Assembly: GCF_022669015.1 (NCBI RefSeq)
Contig: NZ_JAKKSL010000004.1
Location: 364,672 to 428,671, forward strand
Length of the DNA: 64,000 nucleotides
DNA from: Colwellia maritima
GTDB lineage: Bacteria; Pseudomonadota; Gammaproteobacteria; Enterobacterales; Alteromonadaceae
Direction of reading: 5' to 3'
Shown here: positions 29,585 through 41,823 of the stretch, in pieces
Layout: every line of letters begins with the position of its first letter
How positions within the stretch are numbered: position 1 is the stretch's first letter
The notes under the pieces: generated by a model
Told to the model about the DNA's origin: nothing
Databases searched by the model: none
Seen by the model: the letters and a program-made list of their open reading frames with translations, nothing else
Made by a program: the position numbers and the translations under genes

Positions 29585-30040
29585 TTGGCTAAATTTGAAC
29601 AAAAACTAACTGACATGCTTCGTCCCGCGGTGGAAGAAACAGGTAAAGAATTACTGGGTGTTGAATTTATCAGTGCAGGTAATAATTCAGTTTTACGTTT
29701 GTTTATTGATCATGAAAATGGCATTAATGTTGATGACTGTGCAGAAGTGAGTCGTCAAGTGGGTGCTATTTTAGATGTAGAAGATCCAATAAGTAGTGAA
29801 TACAATTTAGAAGTTTCATCACCAGGTATTGATAAACCATTGTTTGAAATGGCGCACTTTCAATCAGTGGTTGGTGAAACGGTAAACGTCAGATTATCGA
29901 TGCCTTTGAATGGTCGTCGAAAGTTTAAAGGTACTTTAGTTGCCATAGAAAATGACACATTAATCGTTGACGTTGATGGCATTGAATATGAACTTGTCAT
30001 CAATAATGTTGATAAAGCGAATCTTGTGGCGCGACTATAG
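29585..30040 (+). CDS. rimP: Ribosome maturation factor RimP
   Basis: 151 residues. The start is TTG at 29585, with AGGAG at 29573-29577 and the standard opening [27 protein letters not shown] right after. [15 protein letters not shown] is the family hallmark. It assists 30S subunit assembly. First gene of the rimP-nusA-infB-rbfA-truB-rpsO-pnp order. Confidence 0.96.
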   Translation: MAKFEQKLTDMLRPAVEETGKELLGVEFISAGNNSVLRLFIDHENGINVDDCAEVSRQVGAILDVEDPISSEYNLEVSSPGIDKPLFEMAHFQSVVGETVNVRLSMPLNGRRKFKGTLVAIENDTLIVDVDGIEYELVINNVDKANLVARL

Positions 30041-30066
30041 AAATAATTAAATTAAGGCTAAGAAGC

Positions 30067-31557
30067 ATGAGTAAAGAAATATTACTGGTCGTTGATGCGG
30101 TATCAAATGAAAAAGCATTACCGAGAGAAAGCATTTTTGAAGCAATGGAAACAGCTTTAGAAACAGCAACCAAAAAATATGAAGGTGATATAATGGTTCG
30201 AGTGAGTATCGACCGTATATCTGGTGAATTTGACACATTCCGTCGTTGGTTAATCGTTGAAGACGATCAACCAATGAGCAATCCATTTGCTGAAATTAGC
30301 TTGTCTGCCGCACAATACGACGATGCAGAATTAAATGTCGGTGATTATGTTGAAGACCAAATTGAATCAGTTAAGTTTGATCGTGTTACAACACAAACAG
30401 CTAAACAAGTTATTGTTCAAAAAATTCGTGAAGCAGAGCGTGCTTTAGTTGTTGATGCTTACCAAGAACAAATTGGTGAGTTAGTAACCGGTGTAGTAAA
30501 AAAATCGAGTAGAGAAAGCGTAATTTTAGATTTAGGTAATAATGCTGAAGCGATAATTTATCGCGATGATATGTTACCGCGCGAAAGCTTTCGTCCAGGT
30601 GACAGAGTTCGTGGTTTGTTATACGAAATAAAGCCGGAAGCACGCGGTGCACAATTATTTGTTAGTCGTACAAAACCAGAAATGTTGATTGAGCTTTTCC
30701 GTCTTGAGGTGCCAGAAATTGGTGAAGAAATGTTGGAAATTAAAGGCGCTGCTCGCGATCCTGGTTCACGTGCTAAAATTTCTGTAAAAAGTAATGATAA
30801 ACGCATAGATCCTGTTGGTGCTTGTGTTGGTATGCGTGGTTCACGTGTACAAGCCGTCTCTGGTGAGCTTGGTGGCGAACGTGTTGATATCGTATTGTAT
30901 GATGATAACGTTGCACAATATGTTATTAATGCAATGGCGCCGGCTGAAGTTGCTTCTATCATTGTTGATGAAGATAAAGGCACCATGGATATTGCCGTTG
31001 AAGAAAGTAATTTAGCCATGGCCATTGGTCGAAGTGGTCAGAATATTCGTTTAGCCGACCAATTAACAGGTTGGGAACTAAACGTCATGACTGTTGAAGC
31101 CATGAAAGAAAAACATCAGGCAGAAAATGATAAGGTGTTAAATTTATTCATCGAAAAACTAGATTTAGATGAAGATTTTGCTACGTTACTTTCTGATGAA
31201 GGTTTTACCTCATTAGAAGAAATTGCCTATGTTCCTGTGGCTGAAATGCTTGAAATTGATGGTTTAACTGAAGAAATTATCGAAGAGCTTCGTGACCGTG
31301 CTAAAGAAGCGTTAACTACGCAAGCTTTAGCAAGTGAGGAATCTTTAGAGGGCGCAGAGCCTGCAGCCGATTTACTTGGGCTTGTCGGTTTAGAGCGTCA
31401 TTTAGCCTTTGTTTTTGCAAGTCGTGGTATATGTACATTAGAAGACTTAGCAGAACAAGGCATTGACGAAATAAGCGATATAGAAGAATTAACTGAAACC
31501 AAAGCGGGTGAGCTAATAATGGCAGCACGTAACATTTGTTGGTTTAACGAAGAATAA
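30067..31557 (+). CDS. nusA: Transcription termination/antitermination factor NusA
   Basis: 496 residues: an N-terminal RNA-polymerase-binding domain, S1 domain (about 135-200), two KH domains ([15 protein letters not shown] and [15 protein letters not shown]), and two acidic helix-hairpin repeats at the C-terminus ([19 protein letters not shown] and [19 protein letters not shown]), the full gammaproteobacterial layout. It modulates pausing, termination and antitermination. Confidence 0.98.
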   Translation: MSKEILLVVDAVSNEKALPRESIFEAMETALETATKKYEGDIMVRVSIDRISGEFDTFRRWLIVEDDQPMSNPFAEISLSAAQYDDAELNVGDYVEDQIESVKFDRVTTQTAKQVIVQKIREAERALVVDAYQEQIGELVTGVVKKSSRESVILDLGNNAEAIIYRDDMLPRESFRPGDRVRGLLYEIKPEARGAQLFVSRTKPEMLIELFRLEVPEIGEEMLEIKGAARDPGSRAKISVKSNDKRIDPVGACVGMRGSRVQAVSGELGGERVDIVLYDDNVAQYVINAMAPAEVASIIVDEDKGTMDIAVEESNLAMAIGRSGQNIRLADQLTGWELNVMTVEAMKEKHQAENDKVLNLFIEKLDLDEDFATLLSDEGFTSLEEIAYVPVAEMLEIDGLTEEIIEELRDRAKEALTTQALASEESLEGAEPAADLLGLVGLERHLAFVFASRGICTLEDLAEQGIDEISDIEELTETKAGELIMAARNICWFNEE

Positions 31558-31580
31558 ATAACACCGGGAGAATAGCGTAG

Positions 31581-34262
31581 ATGGCAGATATAACTGTAGC
31601 AGAACTTGCCCAAGAAATTGGCACACCGGTGGAGCGTTTAGTGAGCCAATTGGCTGATTCAGGCGTGATAAAATCGGCAACTGATGTGATTTCGCAAGAC
31701 GAAAAAGAATCTTTGTTGGGATATTTAAAGAAACAACATGGCGACAATTCAGAAGCTAAACCGAATAAATTAACACTAAATCGCAAAACTAAATCTACTT
31801 TGACAATGGGTCACGGTAGTAAAGCTAAGTCGGTTAACGTTGAAGTTCGTAAGAAGCGTACTTATGTTAAACGAAGCGAGATAGAAGAGCAGCAATTAGC
31901 AGAAGAGGCAGCAAAAGCCGAAGCAATTGCAGCTGAAAAGGCAGAAGCCGAAGCGAAAGCTAAAGCTGAATTAGCAGCAAAAGAAGCAGAAAATGCACGT
32001 GCAGTTGCTTTAGCGAAAGCAGAAGCAGAAGCTGAACGTAAAGCAGCAGCCAAACTTGAAGCAGCAGAAAAAGCTAAACAAGTAGCCGCTGAAAAAGCTA
32101 AAAATCCAGAACAAGCACCTGTGGCTAAAGTTGAAGAAACCGAAGAAGCTAAAAAACTTCGTTTAATTCAAGAAAAAGAAGCCACGGCAAAAATTGAAGC
32201 AGAAGCGAAAGAAGCCGCTGAAGCCGCAAGAAAATTAGCCGAAGAAAATGAAGCGCGTTGGAAAGAACAAGAAGAAGAACGTAAAGCGAAAGAAAAAGAA
32301 GTCGTTCATGTTACTTCTTCTAAATATGCACAAGAAGCAGAAGATAAAATTGATGCTGCAGATGAAGGCGCAGGTCGTCGTCGTAAGAAGAAAAAGGCAG
32401 CTCAAGATAAAAATGCTAATGCAGGTCGTTCTGGCAAAGGTCGTAAAACAACGTTATCAGCGCCACAAAGCTTGAAACATGGTTTTACCAAACCAGTTGA
32501 AACGAAAGTGCAAGACATACGTATTGGTGAAACAATTTCTGTTGCTGAACTAGCTAATAAAATGGCTAAAAAAGGTGCTGAAGTTGTTAAAGCTATGTTT
32601 AAAATGGGCGCAATGGCGACCATTAACCAAGTAATAGACCAAGAGACAGCAGCATTAGTTGCTGAAGAAATGGGCTTTGACGTGGTTCTTGTTAAAGAAA
32701 ATGCATTAGAAGAAGCGGTATTAGCCGATCGTGCTCATACCGGTGAAGAAATAACTCGTGCACCCGTTGTTACTATTATGGGTCATGTTGACCATGGCAA
32801 AACATCATTACTCGATTACATACGTGAAGCAAAAGTTGCAGCCGGAGAAGCGGGTGGTATTACTCAGCACATTGGTGCTTATCATGTAGAAACTGGTCAT
32901 GGCATGATCACATTCTTAGATACTCCAGGTCATGCGGCGTTTACTGCAATGCGTTCACGTGGTGCAAAAGCGACTGATATTGTTATTATTGTAGTTGCTG
33001 CAGACGATGGCGTTATGCCACAAACCATTGAAGCAATTCAACATGCTAAAGCGTCAGAAGCACCTATCATTATTGCTGTTAACAAAATGGATAAAGAAGG
33101 TGCCGACCCAGACAGAGTGAAAAGTGAACTATCGCAACACGATGTATTATCTGAAGAATGGGGCGGTGATGTACAGTTTTGTCATGTTTCAGCAAAAACA
33201 GGCTTAGGTATTGACGAATTATTAGATGCGGTATTACTTCAATCTGAAGTGTTAGAGTTGACAGCCGTTATCGATAAAATGGCTAATGGTGTTGTTGTTG
33301 AGTCAAAACTTGATAAAGGACGTGGTCCTGTTGCAACCATTCTTGTGCAAGAAGGTACGTTGAGGCAAGGCGATATCGTTCTTTGTGGTCTAGAATATGG
33401 CCGTGTGCGTGCTATGCGTGATGAAAATGGTAAAACTATTGAATCTGCAGGTCCATCAATTCCAGTAGAAATATTGGGCTTAAGTGGTGTACCACAATCA
33501 GGTGATGAAGCCACTGTTGTCAAAGATGAGAAAAAAGCACGTGAAGTTGCTTTATATCGTCAAGGTAAATTCCGCGATGTTAAATTAGCACGACAACAGA
33601 AAGCTAAACTTGAAAACATGTTTGCTAGTATGGCCGAAGGTGATATATCTGAGGTGAACGTGGTAATTAAATCTGATGTTCAAGGGTCACTTGAAGCAAT
33701 AACTGATTCATTACTTAAACTTTCTACTGATGAAGTGAAAGTTAAAATTATTGGTTCAGGTGTTGGTGCGATTACTGAAACAGATGCTACTTTAGCCGCT
33801 GCTTCAAATGCCATTGTTGTTGGTTTTAATGTACGTGCTGATGCCTCTGCTCGTAAGGTAATTGAATCTGAAAACATTGATTTACGTTACTACAGCGTTA
33901 TTTATTCCTTGATTGATGAAGTGAAACAAGCGATGAGCGGTATGCTTGCACCTGAATTCAAACAAGAGATTATTGGTCTTGCACAAGTACGTGATGTATT
34001 TAAATCACCTAAAATTGGTGCTATTCTTGGTTGTATGGTTACCGAAGGTACTATTAAACGTAGTGCACCAATTCGTGTATTACGTGATAATATTGTTATT
34101 TACGAAGGTGAGCTTGAATCACTACGTCGCTTTAAAGATGATGTACAAGAGGTTCGTAACGGTATTGAATGTGGTATCGGTGTGAAAAATTACAATGATG
34201 TTCGTGTTGGTGATCAAATTGAAGTTTTTGAAACGGTAGAGATCGGCGAAGTCTTTAATTGA
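31581..34262 (+). CDS. infB: Translation initiation factor IF-2
   Basis: 893 residues. An N-terminal IF2-associated domain is followed by a long Ala/Glu/Lys coiled region (about 95-270), a basic patch (GRRRKKKKA), and the GTPase core: GHVDHGKTS (P-loop), [12 protein letters not shown] (G3), NKMD (G4), [12 protein letters not shown] (G5), then the domains that bind fMet-tRNA. It starts 23 bp after nusA. In-frame internal starts, giving shorter isoforms as in E. coli, cannot be judged. Confidence 0.98.
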   Translation: MADITVAELAQEIGTPVERLVSQLADSGVIKSATDVISQDEKESLLGYLKKQHGDNSEAKPNKLTLNRKTKSTLTMGHGSKAKSVNVEVRKKRTYVKRSEIEEQQLAEEAAKAEAIAAEKAEAEAKAKAELAAKEAENARAVALAKAEAEAERKAAAKLEAAEKAKQVAAEKAKNPEQAPVAKVEETEEAKKLRLIQEKEATAKIEAEAKEAAEAARKLAEENEARWKEQEEERKAKEKEVVHVTSSKYAQEAEDKIDAADEGAGRRRKKKKAAQDKNANAGRSGKGRKTTLSAPQSLKHGFTKPVETKVQDIRIGETISVAELANKMAKKGAEVVKAMFKMGAMATINQVIDQETAALVAEEMGFDVVLVKENALEEAVLADRAHTGEEITRAPVVTIMGHVDHGKTSLLDYIREAKVAAGEAGGITQHIGAYHVETGHGMITFLDTPGHAAFTAMRSRGAKATDIVIIVVAADDGVMPQTIEAIQHAKASEAPIIIAVNKMDKEGADPDRVKSELSQHDVLSEEWGGDVQFCHVSAKTGLGIDELLDAVLLQSEVLELTAVIDKMANGVVVESKLDKGRGPVATILVQEGTLRQGDIVLCGLEYGRVRAMRDENGKTIESAGPSIPVEILGLSGVPQSGDEATVVKDEKKAREVALYRQGKFRDVKLARQQKAKLENMFASMAEGDISEVNVVIKSDVQGSLEAITDSLLKLSTDEVKVKIIGSGVGAITETDATLAAASNAIVVGFNVRADASARKVIESENIDLRYYSVIYSLIDEVKQAMSGMLAPEFKQEIIGLAQVRDVFKSPKIGAILGCMVTEGTIKRSAPIRVLRDNIVIYEGELESLRRFKDDVQEVRNGIECGIGVKNYNDVRVGDQIEVFETVEIGEVFN

Positions 34263-34285
34263 CTGACCTTCGAAATTAGAATTGG

Positions 34286-34311
34286 AACGGAGGCTTAGCC
34301 TCCGTTTTTGT
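34286..34311 (+). terminator. Intra-operon hairpin between infB and rbfA
   Basis: ACGGAGGC-TTA-GCCTCCGT plus five Ts lies in the 61-bp gap. Because rbfA follows at once with its own ribosome site (AGGAG), it probably attenuates or stabilises the mRNA and does not end the operon. Confidence 0.7.
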
Positions 34312-34323
34312 TAGGAGAAAACC

Positions 34324-34758
34324 ATGGCTAGAGAATATGCCCGTACTGACCGTGTTGGTCAGCAAATCCAAAAAGAAATTGCCGTTATTTTAATGCGCGA
34401 AATTAAAGATCCGCGTTTAAGTATGACCACTGTTTCAGCAGTGGAAGTAACACGCGATTTAGCCTACGCAAAAGTGTTTGTAACATTTTTTAATGATAAT
34501 GCTGATGAAGTTAAAGAGTCGCTTGAAGTATTAGCTGAAGCTGAAGGATATATTCGTTCATTATTAGGTAAGCGTTTACGTGCGCGAATTATGCCGCACT
34601 TACGTTTTATTTATGATAGTTCAATGAGCGAGGGTGTGCGCATGAGCGCATTAGTAGATCAGGCTGTTGCTAGCGATAGTCACAAAGGCGACATAGAAAG
34701 CGATAGCACAAATAGCAGCATAGACAGCAATACAGAAGATAGTGAGAAGAGCGAATAA
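34324..34758 (+). CDS. rbfA: Ribosome-binding factor A
   Basis: 144 residues. The KH-like core contains [27 protein letters not shown] and [15 protein letters not shown] Ser/Asp-rich tail (about residues 115-144) is longer than in E. coli. It is needed for late 30S maturation and cold growth. Confidence 0.97.
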   Translation: MAREYARTDRVGQQIQKEIAVILMREIKDPRLSMTTVSAVEVTRDLAYAKVFVTFFNDNADEVKESLEVLAEAEGYIRSLLGKRLRARIMPHLRFIYDSSMSEGVRMSALVDQAVASDSHKGDIESDSTNSSIDSNTEDSEKSE

Positions 34759-34761
34759 GTT

Positions 34762-35724
34762 ATGGCAAAACGTAGAAAAGGTCGTCCTGTTAATGGTGTT
34801 TTGTTATTAGATAAACCTTATGAAATGTCGTCAAATCATGCTCTACAAGCAGTTAAAAGAATATATTTCGCTCAAAAGGCAGGACATACTGGGGCATTAG
34901 ATCCTTTAGCTACAGGGATGTTGCCAATATGTTTAGGTGAGGGCACTAAATTTTCTCAGTTTTTACTTGATACAGATAAAACTTATCAAGTAACGGCTAA
35001 ACTAGGTGTTCGTACTACCACAAGTGACGTGGATGGTGACATTGTTAGCGAAAGACCAGTGTCAGTCTCTAATGAGCAATTAGCTCAGGCACTTGATAGT
35101 TTTCGTGGGACCGACAAGCAAATACCTTCCATGTATTCTGCGCTGAAATATCAAGGTAAGCCTTTATATAAATATGCACGTGAAGGAATTGAAGTACCGC
35201 GTGAATCACGTGATATCACCGTTTTTTCTTTAGAACTATTGCGTTTTGAACTTGATGAAGTTGAGCTGAAAATTCATGTGTCAAAAGGCACCTATATTCG
35301 TACTATTATTGATGATTTAGGTGAATTATTAGGTTGTGGTGCGCATGTTGCTGATTTACGTCGTTTAGCTGTGGGTAGCTATCCCATTGATAGAATGGTC
35401 ACTTTACCACAATTAGAAGCATTACTAGAACAAGCGCATGAGCAAGAAATAAGTCCGTCAGATTTACTTGATCCCTTATTATTACCTATGCAAAGTGCCG
35501 TTGAAGGGATGCCTTCAGTTTATGTGGATGATATGTCTGCTAACTTTTTACGTCACGGTAACCCTGTTCAAGCCTATCAAGCGCCGGCTGATGGAAGTGT
35601 GCAGGTTTATATTGGTGAAAATGAGCATGATGAAACCGCCGAATTTATTGGTGTGGGTTTTATTGATGATGATGGTCAAGTAGCGCCTAAACGCATTGTG
35701 GTTATCGAACCTAATTATACTTAA
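34762..35724 (+). CDS. truB: tRNA pseudouridine(55) synthase TruB
   Basis: 320 residues. The catalytic Asp lies in [55 protein letters not shown] and the C-terminal PUA-like domain complete the fold. It modifies U55 in the T-loop of tRNAs. It is 3 bp downstream of rbfA. Confidence 0.97.
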   Translation: MAKRRKGRPVNGVLLLDKPYEMSSNHALQAVKRIYFAQKAGHTGALDPLATGMLPICLGEGTKFSQFLLDTDKTYQVTAKLGVRTTTSDVDGDIVSERPVSVSNEQLAQALDSFRGTDKQIPSMYSALKYQGKPLYKYAREGIEVPRESRDITVFSLELLRFELDEVELKIHVSKGTYIRTIIDDLGELLGCGAHVADLRRLAVGSYPIDRMVTLPQLEALLEQAHEQEISPSDLLDPLLLPMQSAVEGMPSVYVDDMSANFLRHGNPVQAYQAPADGSVQVYIGENEHDETAEFIGVGFIDDDGQVAPKRIVVIEPNYT

Positions 35725-35888
35725 CAGTGTATTCAATAGTTGTTGCTTTTTAGTTATTCCCTGTTAGAATACGCGCTCTTTCGTTACCTCATTTTGGATT
35801 AGTGTTTGGCTTGGGTCGTTATTTTAGCTCTTTATCTTTATATATAAAATATATAAAAGGAAAAGGGCACTCACACTAAGGATTTACA

Positions 35889-36158
35889 ATGTCTTTAAAT
35901 GCTACTCAAAAAGCTGCTATTGTTGCAGAATATGCTCAACAAGAAGGTGATACAGGTTCACCAGAAGTACAAGTTGCTTTGTTAACAACACAAATCAACC
36001 ATTTACAAGGTCACTTCAAAGAGCACATCCATGATCACCATTCACGTCGTGGTTTATTACGCATGGTTGCACAACGTCGTAAATTACTTGATTATTTAAA
36101 AGGCAAAAACGTTGAACGTTATACTGCTTTAATTGGTAAATTAGGTCTACGTCGTTAA
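35889..36158 (+). CDS. rpsO: 30S ribosomal protein S15
   Basis: 89 residues, exactly the usual length. [32 protein letters not shown] and [10 protein letters not shown] are invariant S15 segments binding 16S rRNA and S6/S18. The 164-bp gap after truB contains its own promoter region and leader, where S15 autoregulates in E. coli. Confidence 0.98.
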   Translation: MSLNATQKAAIVAEYAQQEGDTGSPEVQVALLTTQINHLQGHFKEHIHDHHSRRGLLRMVAQRRKLLDYLKGKNVERYTALIGKLGLRR

Positions 36159-36178
36159 TCGTCGATTTAAGTATTTTA

Positions 36179-36209
36179 AAAAAAGGAGCCTTTGGCTCCT
36201 TTTTGTTTT
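36179..36209 (+). terminator. Terminator after rpsO
   Basis: AAAAAGGAGCC-TTT-GGCTCCTTTTT followed by T-rich sequence, 20 bp past the stop. Confidence 0.88.
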
Positions 36210-36489
36210 TTAAATGAACATAAAAAACCTTAACACGCGATTCTTGCTAGTAAATAATACTCAGGTCAGTATAATATGCGTGTTTATTTTGCACCGTTTT
36301 AAACGATGGTCAATTTAAGCAAAAACTTTTAATAAAATAATCAATCAAACTGTATAATTTTTTGTTCTACTTAACTGTAATTTAGCGTTTAAGTGAATAA
36401 ATAATTGTACAGATTGATTAATGCTCAATACGTTACTGTTTAATTCTTTTAAAGGGAAAGCAGAACGTGAAAATTAAGGAACATAGTAA
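36210..36489. other. pnp leader and promoter region
   Basis: About 280 bp without a gene. TATAATATGCG near 36270 looks like a -10 region. AT-rich segments resemble the cold-responsive pnp leader of enterobacteria, but no RNase III hairpin was resolved by eye. Confidence 0.4.
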
Positions 36490-38604
36490 ATGTTTAATCC
36501 AGTAACTAAAAAATTTCAATTTGGTAAACATACCGTAACGCTTGAAACAGGTACGATTGCACGTCAAGCATCGGCTGCTGTTATGGCAAGCATGGATGAT
36601 ACGTGTGTATTAGTCTCTGTTGTTGCAAAAAAAGAAGCGAAAGAAGGTCAAGATTTCTTCCCATTAACGGTAAACTACCAAGAGCGTACTTACGCTGCGG
36701 GTAAAATCCCAGGTAGTTTCTTCAAACGTGAAGGTCGCCCTTCAGAAGAAGAAACCTTAATCGCACGTTTAATTGACCGTCCAATTCGTCCGTTATTTCC
36801 AGAAGGTTTTACAAACGAAGTACAAGTTATTATCACGGTTGTTTCTGTAAACCCTGAAATTGCCCCTGATATTATTTCATTAATTGGTACTTCTGCCGCT
36901 TTAGCTATTGCCGGTGTACCATTTAGTGGTCCAGTTGGTGCTGCGCGTGTTGGTTATACTGATGGTCAATATATACTTAACCCACTACAATCTGAATTAC
37001 CAACAAGTCAATTGGACTTAGTTGTTTCAGGTACAGATTCTGCCGTATTAATGGTTGAATCAGAAGCGGACGTGTTATCTGAAGAAGTAATGCTTGGTGC
37101 TGTTGTATTTGGTCATGAACAAATGCAAGTAGCAGTAAATGCAATTAAAGAATTTAAAGCTGAAGTGAACACGCCTGTATGGGAATGGACTGCACCAGTT
37201 AAAAATGCAGCGCTTGTTGCTAAAATAGCTGAGTTATCAGCAGCACAAGTTGATGAAGCATACCAAATTACTGAAAAAGCGGTTCGTTATGAAAAAATAG
37301 CTGAAATTCGTAATTCAGTTGTTGAAGCGTTATTGGCTGAAGACGCCGATCTTAACGTTCAAGAAGCAAAAGATTTGTTCCATGATTTAGAAAAAACTGT
37401 TGTACGTGGCCGTATTACTCAAGGTTCACCACGTATTGATGGTCGTGATCCTGAATCAATTCGTGCGTTAGACGTAATGACGGGTGTATTACCGCGTACT
37501 CATGGCTCTGCTGTATTTACCCGTGGTGAAACACAAGCATTAGTTACTGCTACCTTAGGTACACAACGTGATGCGCAACGTTTAGACACTATTATGGGTG
37601 AAAAAACTGATTCGTTTATGTTGCATTATAACTTCCCTCCATATTGTGTAGGTGAAACAGGTTTTGTTGGTTCGCCTAAACGTCGTGAGATTGGTCATGG
37701 TCGTTTAGCAAAACGTGGTATGTTAGCTGTTATGCCAACCATTGAAGAGTTTCCGTACGCAGTACGTGTTGTATCTGAAATTACTGAATCAAATGGTTCA
37801 TCTTCAATGGCGTCTGTATGTGGTACTTCATTAGCACTAATGGATGCGGGTGTACCAATTAAAGCTTCTGTGGCCGGTATTGCAATGGGCCTAGTTAAAG
37901 AAGGTGAAAACTTTGTCGTTCTTTCTGATATTTTAGGTGATGAAGATCACTTAGGTGATATGGACTTTAAAGTAGCGGGTACAACGGGTGGTATTACGGC
38001 ACTTCAAATGGATATCAAGATTGAGGGTATCACTCAAGAAATTATGCAAATCGCGTTAAATCAAGCGAAAGCAGCGCGTACTCATATCTTGTCAGTAATG
38101 GACGAAGCAATTAAAGGCCATAGAGACGATATTTCTGAATTTGCGCCACGTATCCATACCATGAAAGTTAGCCAAGATAAAATTCGTGATATTATCGGTA
38201 AAGGTGGTGCAACTATTCGCCAACTTACGGAAGAAACAGGCACAACCATTGAAATTGATGACGATGGTACAGTTAAAATTGCCGCGACTTCTGGTGAGCA
38301 AGCAGAAGATGCAATTAATCGCATTAAAGCATTAACAGCTGAAATTGAGGTTGGTACGCTTTACACAGGTAAAGTTGTACGTATCGTTGATTTTGGTGCT
38401 TTTGTTAATGTATTACCGGGTAAAGATGGTTTAGTACATATTTCACAAATTTCGGACGAACGTGTTAGCAACGTAAGTGACGTATTATCTGAAGGTCAAG
38501 AAGTGAAAGTTAAAGTACTAGAAGTAGATCGTCAAGGGCGTGTACGTTTAAGTATTAAAGAAGCGATGGACAAACCAAGAGAAGAAACACCTACTGCTGA
38601 GTAG
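36490..38604 (+). CDS. pnp: Polynucleotide phosphorylase
   Basis: 704 residues. Two RNase PH cores ([31 protein letters not shown] in part, and the second with [14 protein letters not shown] and [19 protein letters not shown]), the KH domain with [12 protein letters not shown], and the S1 domain [26 protein letters not shown]. It is a 3'-to-5' phosphorolytic exonuclease of the degradosome. Confidence 0.98.
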   Translation: MFNPVTKKFQFGKHTVTLETGTIARQASAAVMASMDDTCVLVSVVAKKEAKEGQDFFPLTVNYQERTYAAGKIPGSFFKREGRPSEEETLIARLIDRPIRPLFPEGFTNEVQVIITVVSVNPEIAPDIISLIGTSAALAIAGVPFSGPVGAARVGYTDGQYILNPLQSELPTSQLDLVVSGTDSAVLMVESEADVLSEEVMLGAVVFGHEQMQVAVNAIKEFKAEVNTPVWEWTAPVKNAALVAKIAELSAAQVDEAYQITEKAVRYEKIAEIRNSVVEALLAEDADLNVQEAKDLFHDLEKTVVRGRITQGSPRIDGRDPESIRALDVMTGVLPRTHGSAVFTRGETQALVTATLGTQRDAQRLDTIMGEKTDSFMLHYNFPPYCVGETGFVGSPKRREIGHGRLAKRGMLAVMPTIEEFPYAVRVVSEITESNGSSSMASVCGTSLALMDAGVPIKASVAGIAMGLVKEGENFVVLSDILGDEDHLGDMDFKVAGTTGGITALQMDIKIEGITQEIMQIALNQAKAARTHILSVMDEAIKGHRDDISEFAPRIHTMKVSQDKIRDIIGKGGATIRQLTEETGTTIEIDDDGTVKIAATSGEQAEDAINRIKALTAEIEVGTLYTGKVVRIVDFGAFVNVLPGKDGLVHISQISDERVSNVSDVLSEGQEVKVKVLEVDRQGRVRLSIKEAMDKPREETPTAE

Positions 38605-38650
38605 TTTGAACGATACCCTAACGATTAAGACATTTACAATTTAGTCTATT

Positions 38651-38680
38651 AAAAAGGAGCCTTTTGGCTCCTTTTTTGTT
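38651..38680 (+). terminator. Terminator after pnp
   Basis: AAAAAGGAGCC-TTTT-GGCTCCTTTTTTG, 47 bp past the stop; nearly the same hairpin as after rpsO. Confidence 0.88.
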
Positions 38681-38735
38681 GGTAAATCAAGTACAATCAT
38701 AATTATTGATATTTTGTTATTTTTAAGGTCACTTA

Positions 38736-39671
38736 GTGAAATTATTCGTTTCTAAATTTAAGTGTAAATTCTGTATGTCGATGTTACTTATTGGCATCAC
38801 ATTATTTACACAGGGCTGTGTATCACTAAAGAAGCCTGATGATAACCGTAGTTCTGCTGCATTGAACCAATTAGTTATTGCAGAGCCTTTGTCTATAAAC
38901 GTTAAAAGCGAAATAGCCATCGCCCGTTTGTCCGAGGTAATAAACCACGTTAAAATCAGTGATGAGCAAAAAGCGCAGCTTTATTATGATCGTGGTGTGT
39001 TATTCGACAGTGTTGGCTTGCGTGCGTTAGCACGTATAGATTTTTCTCAAGCGTTGAAATATAACGCGAGTTTGACAGACGCTTATAATTTTTTAGGTAT
39101 ACATTTCACGCAACTAACGGAATTTTCTCAAGCCTATGATAGTTTTGATTCTGTTTTAGAATTAGATCCTGCCCATGAATATGCTCACCTAAATCGTGGT
39201 ATTGCCCTTTATTATGGCGATAGGCCAGTATTAGCTGCACAAGATTTTAATGATTTTCATTATAAGCAAAGTGATGATCCGTATCGTTTATTATGGCTTT
39301 ATCTAGCTGAGCATGACATTGACCCTGTTTTAGCCAAAGAAAAGTTAAAGGAGAGGGCGAGTCAAGTTGACGAACGTACATGGGCTAAGCAAGTGATTTA
39401 TCTTTTTTTGGGGGAAATCAGCCAAGAAATGTTTATTAGTGAATTAACCAATAACGTACAGTCAAATAAAGCACTGACAGATCGATTGTGTGAGGCCTAC
39501 TTTTATTTAGGTAAGTACAACCAAATTATCGGTTATGAGGGGGCAGCAGTTAACTTTTTTAAATTATCATTGAGTACTAATGTTTATGAATTTGTAGAAC
39601 ATAGATATGCAAGACTTGAGCTAGATTTAATGCAAACTAAAAAAGTATTATCACCCGTTTTAAATAAATAA
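38736..39671 (+). CDS. nlpI: Lipoprotein NlpI (TPR)
   Basis: 311 residues, GTG start. The signal peptide ends in a lipobox (LFTQGC; Cys about residue 28). TPR units follow: LYYDRGVLFDSVGLRALARIDF, AYNFLGIHFTQLTEFSQAYDSF and EYAHLNRGIALYYGDRPVLA. NlpI is an outer-membrane adaptor that regulates peptidoglycan hydrolases with Prc. Its position after pnp is conserved. Confidence 0.93.
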   Translation: MKLFVSKFKCKFCMSMLLIGITLFTQGCVSLKKPDDNRSSAALNQLVIAEPLSINVKSEIAIARLSEVINHVKISDEQKAQLYYDRGVLFDSVGLRALARIDFSQALKYNASLTDAYNFLGIHFTQLTEFSQAYDSFDSVLELDPAHEYAHLNRGIALYYGDRPVLAAQDFNDFHYKQSDDPYRLLWLYLAEHDIDPVLAKEKLKERASQVDERTWAKQVIYLFLGEISQEMFISELTNNVQSNKALTDRLCEAYFYLGKYNQIIGYEGAAVNFFKLSLSTNVYEFVEHRYARLELDLMQTKKVLSPVLNK

Positions 39672-39770
39672 CCATGTAGTTGGTGATTTTAGTAAGTAGA
39701 AACGATCACATAGTTAGTGATATTGGTATCAGGTACTTTTAGTTTAAAAAACAAATATTAGAATAGATAC

Positions 39771-41375
39771 ATGAAAAAAAAATTGCTTATGATGAGTTTG
39801 TTTATTTTCCTGCTTACGGGATTATCAACAAGCTCATTTTTTTAAGTGATTATCTTACAAAAATAATGGCCAAAAATGAGTATAGTGAAGCACAATTACA
39901 CTTTGCAATTGAACATGAAAACTTAACGGCACTCAATCAGGCATGGAAACACACTGAGATTCACAGTACACAATGGCTTACGTTAGCAAGAATTTTAGCG
40001 AAAACACAGGGTGAGGCGGCATTCGGCTCGCTATTTATTATCAAAACAAGCCTAAAAAAAGATATTTTGGTTTAAACAAGCAAGCAGGTTAGGTTTTCAT
40101 CAAGCAACATTAGCACTAGCGCAACACTTTTTTGATCAAAATGATTTTGTAAGCGCGGAAAAAACATTACTATCATTTCCCGCTAATAACCAAAGTATCA
40201 TCACTAAATTACACAGCAAGTTACAAACCAAATTATTAATATTGAAATTGAATTTAGCCATCAGCCAAGGTCAAGTTGCTTATATAGAAAACAGCATTTC
40301 CCAATATACTCAACTATTGAAAGAAACGGTAGGAGGGCAATTATTACTAAATGACATTGAAAAATATCAAATAGGCAAACTGACAAACAAAGCATTAGAT
40401 GCTAATAAAATGACTCAGCAATGCGATAATAGTATTCAGCTATTTGCGACAAGTTTAGCCCACCTAAAGCACGTTGAAAGCCTTATTGAAGAGTTTAAGA
40501 CCCAACCAATACACAACGTTATTTGTTTTTCGCCTGTACGTTATATACCAATTAATGCTCTTGACTGTGGTCAAGGGCAAAATACAGCAATTCGTTGCGA
40601 TGAATTACAATGGGCCTCTTTCGCTCAATCAATCAACACGCGTTATGTTGGCGTTATGCTACCTGAAGGAGGGGCTAATGTTCATTTAGGTATGCTGTAT
40701 TTTGATTCCCAGGATACGGCGGATGTTGTTGCTCATGAAATAAGCCATTTGTTGGGATTTATTGATGAATACCCATTGAAAGCAGAACATATTACCTGCC
40801 GGTCTCCCCAAACAGAAATCTTTTCACATAACATTGCCGTTATTCGTAATCGCTATCAAGGTGATCAACAGGCTATTCGTACTCACGTAATAAAGCAATT
40901 ATCATGGGGAAATCACATTAAACAAAGCACGCCAATTTTGCATTCTGTGACCGATTCAAAAGGTGACCAATACTGGCAGTTGGGCACTCCTGAAAAGTTT
41001 AAGCATGAAATCGGTGTATTTAAAGCGCAAACTTGTAATGACACAAGGGCGAAAAAAATGGATAAAGTTAGTGCGTACAAAGCGTTGGCGCAACGGACAC
41101 AATTACAATATTTTTCGTTAGGTTTTCCGCCACTGTATCTTCACTTACTCAATGAAAATTCAACCACCTACAGAATGCCAAGTTTTCATTACAATATCGC
41201 TTTAGCTTATTTTCAACAAACAACGTTACCTCAAGGAATTTCTCAATTCAACGCTTCACAACAAGTAATATTAGACAAACAAAATATTCAGCAAGCGAAT
41301 TATTGGCTTGAACAAGCAGCGAAGTGGGAACATGACAGTGAAAGATACAAAAAAATACGCAAAGGCGGTTTCTAA
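39771..41375 (+). CDS. Secreted Sel1/TPR-like protein with a zinc-peptidase (HEISH) domain, apparent frameshifts
   Basis: ATG at 39771 opens a signal peptide (KKKLLMMSLFIFLLTGLSTSS). Frame changes near 39840, 40030 and 40065 join this to helical repeats (EYSEAQLHFAIEHEN, ASRLGFHQATLALAQHFF) and then to a long C-terminal frame. There, VVAHEISHLLGFIDEYP is a zincin-type HExxH motif with following Glu/Asp, and the segment MLYFDSQDTA precedes it. Several Cys residues suggest a periplasmic or extracellular location. I do not recognise a named family. The substrate is unknown. No terminator separates it clearly from nlpI. Confidence 0.68.
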
Positions 41376-41447
41376 CTTTCGCGTATTTTAACGTTAATGA
41401 TAATCTTTTAGGGTGGTGGCTACCTGGGTGCCCCGTTGTACAGCTTT

Positions 41448-41675
41448 TTAGCGAGTAAGATCGATAATGGGTTGTTGTGGTTGAATCGGGGCTTCATCCA
41501 CGTTACTGTATGTTGGTGGTATTAACTTAGCATCAGGTTTAATTGTTGCTGTTGGCCACATAGTATAATTATCAATGTATTGAACAGATTGTGAAGCCTT
41601 TGATAACTCATTGTGAATAGTTTTACTGTTCGGCTCTTTTTGTATCCTTGAAAACCACGAATATAACGTCATCAT
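41448..41675 (-). CDS. Small hypothetical protein
   Basis: 75 residues from ATGATG at 41675, preceded by GAGGAAAT; a longer upstream start lacks a ribosome site. The sequence is polar and proline-rich at its end (NVDEAPIQPQQPIIDLTR), with no membrane segment. It is divergent from the CsdA-CsdE gene. No family recognised. Confidence 0.55.
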   Translation of the reverse strand: MMTLYSWFSRIQKEPNSKTIHNELSKASQSVQYIDNYTMWPTATIKPDAKLIPPTYSNVDEAPIQPQQPIIDLTR

Positions 41676-41823
41676 ATTTCCTCGTATAATCCTTCGTACT
41701 CTGGGTACCATTATAGATCATAAGTGATTAAATTACTCATGCATAATTACTTTTGTCATCGCTAAGATAAGGTATAATTGTGACAAAATTATTATCTTGT
41801 TGTTTTTAAGTAGATATTTATAA

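Noticed and set aside
31862..32053. Ala/Ser-rich reverse frames within infB and rsxC
   Set aside because: They are mirror images of the Ala/Lys/Glu-rich coding repeats and not independent genes.
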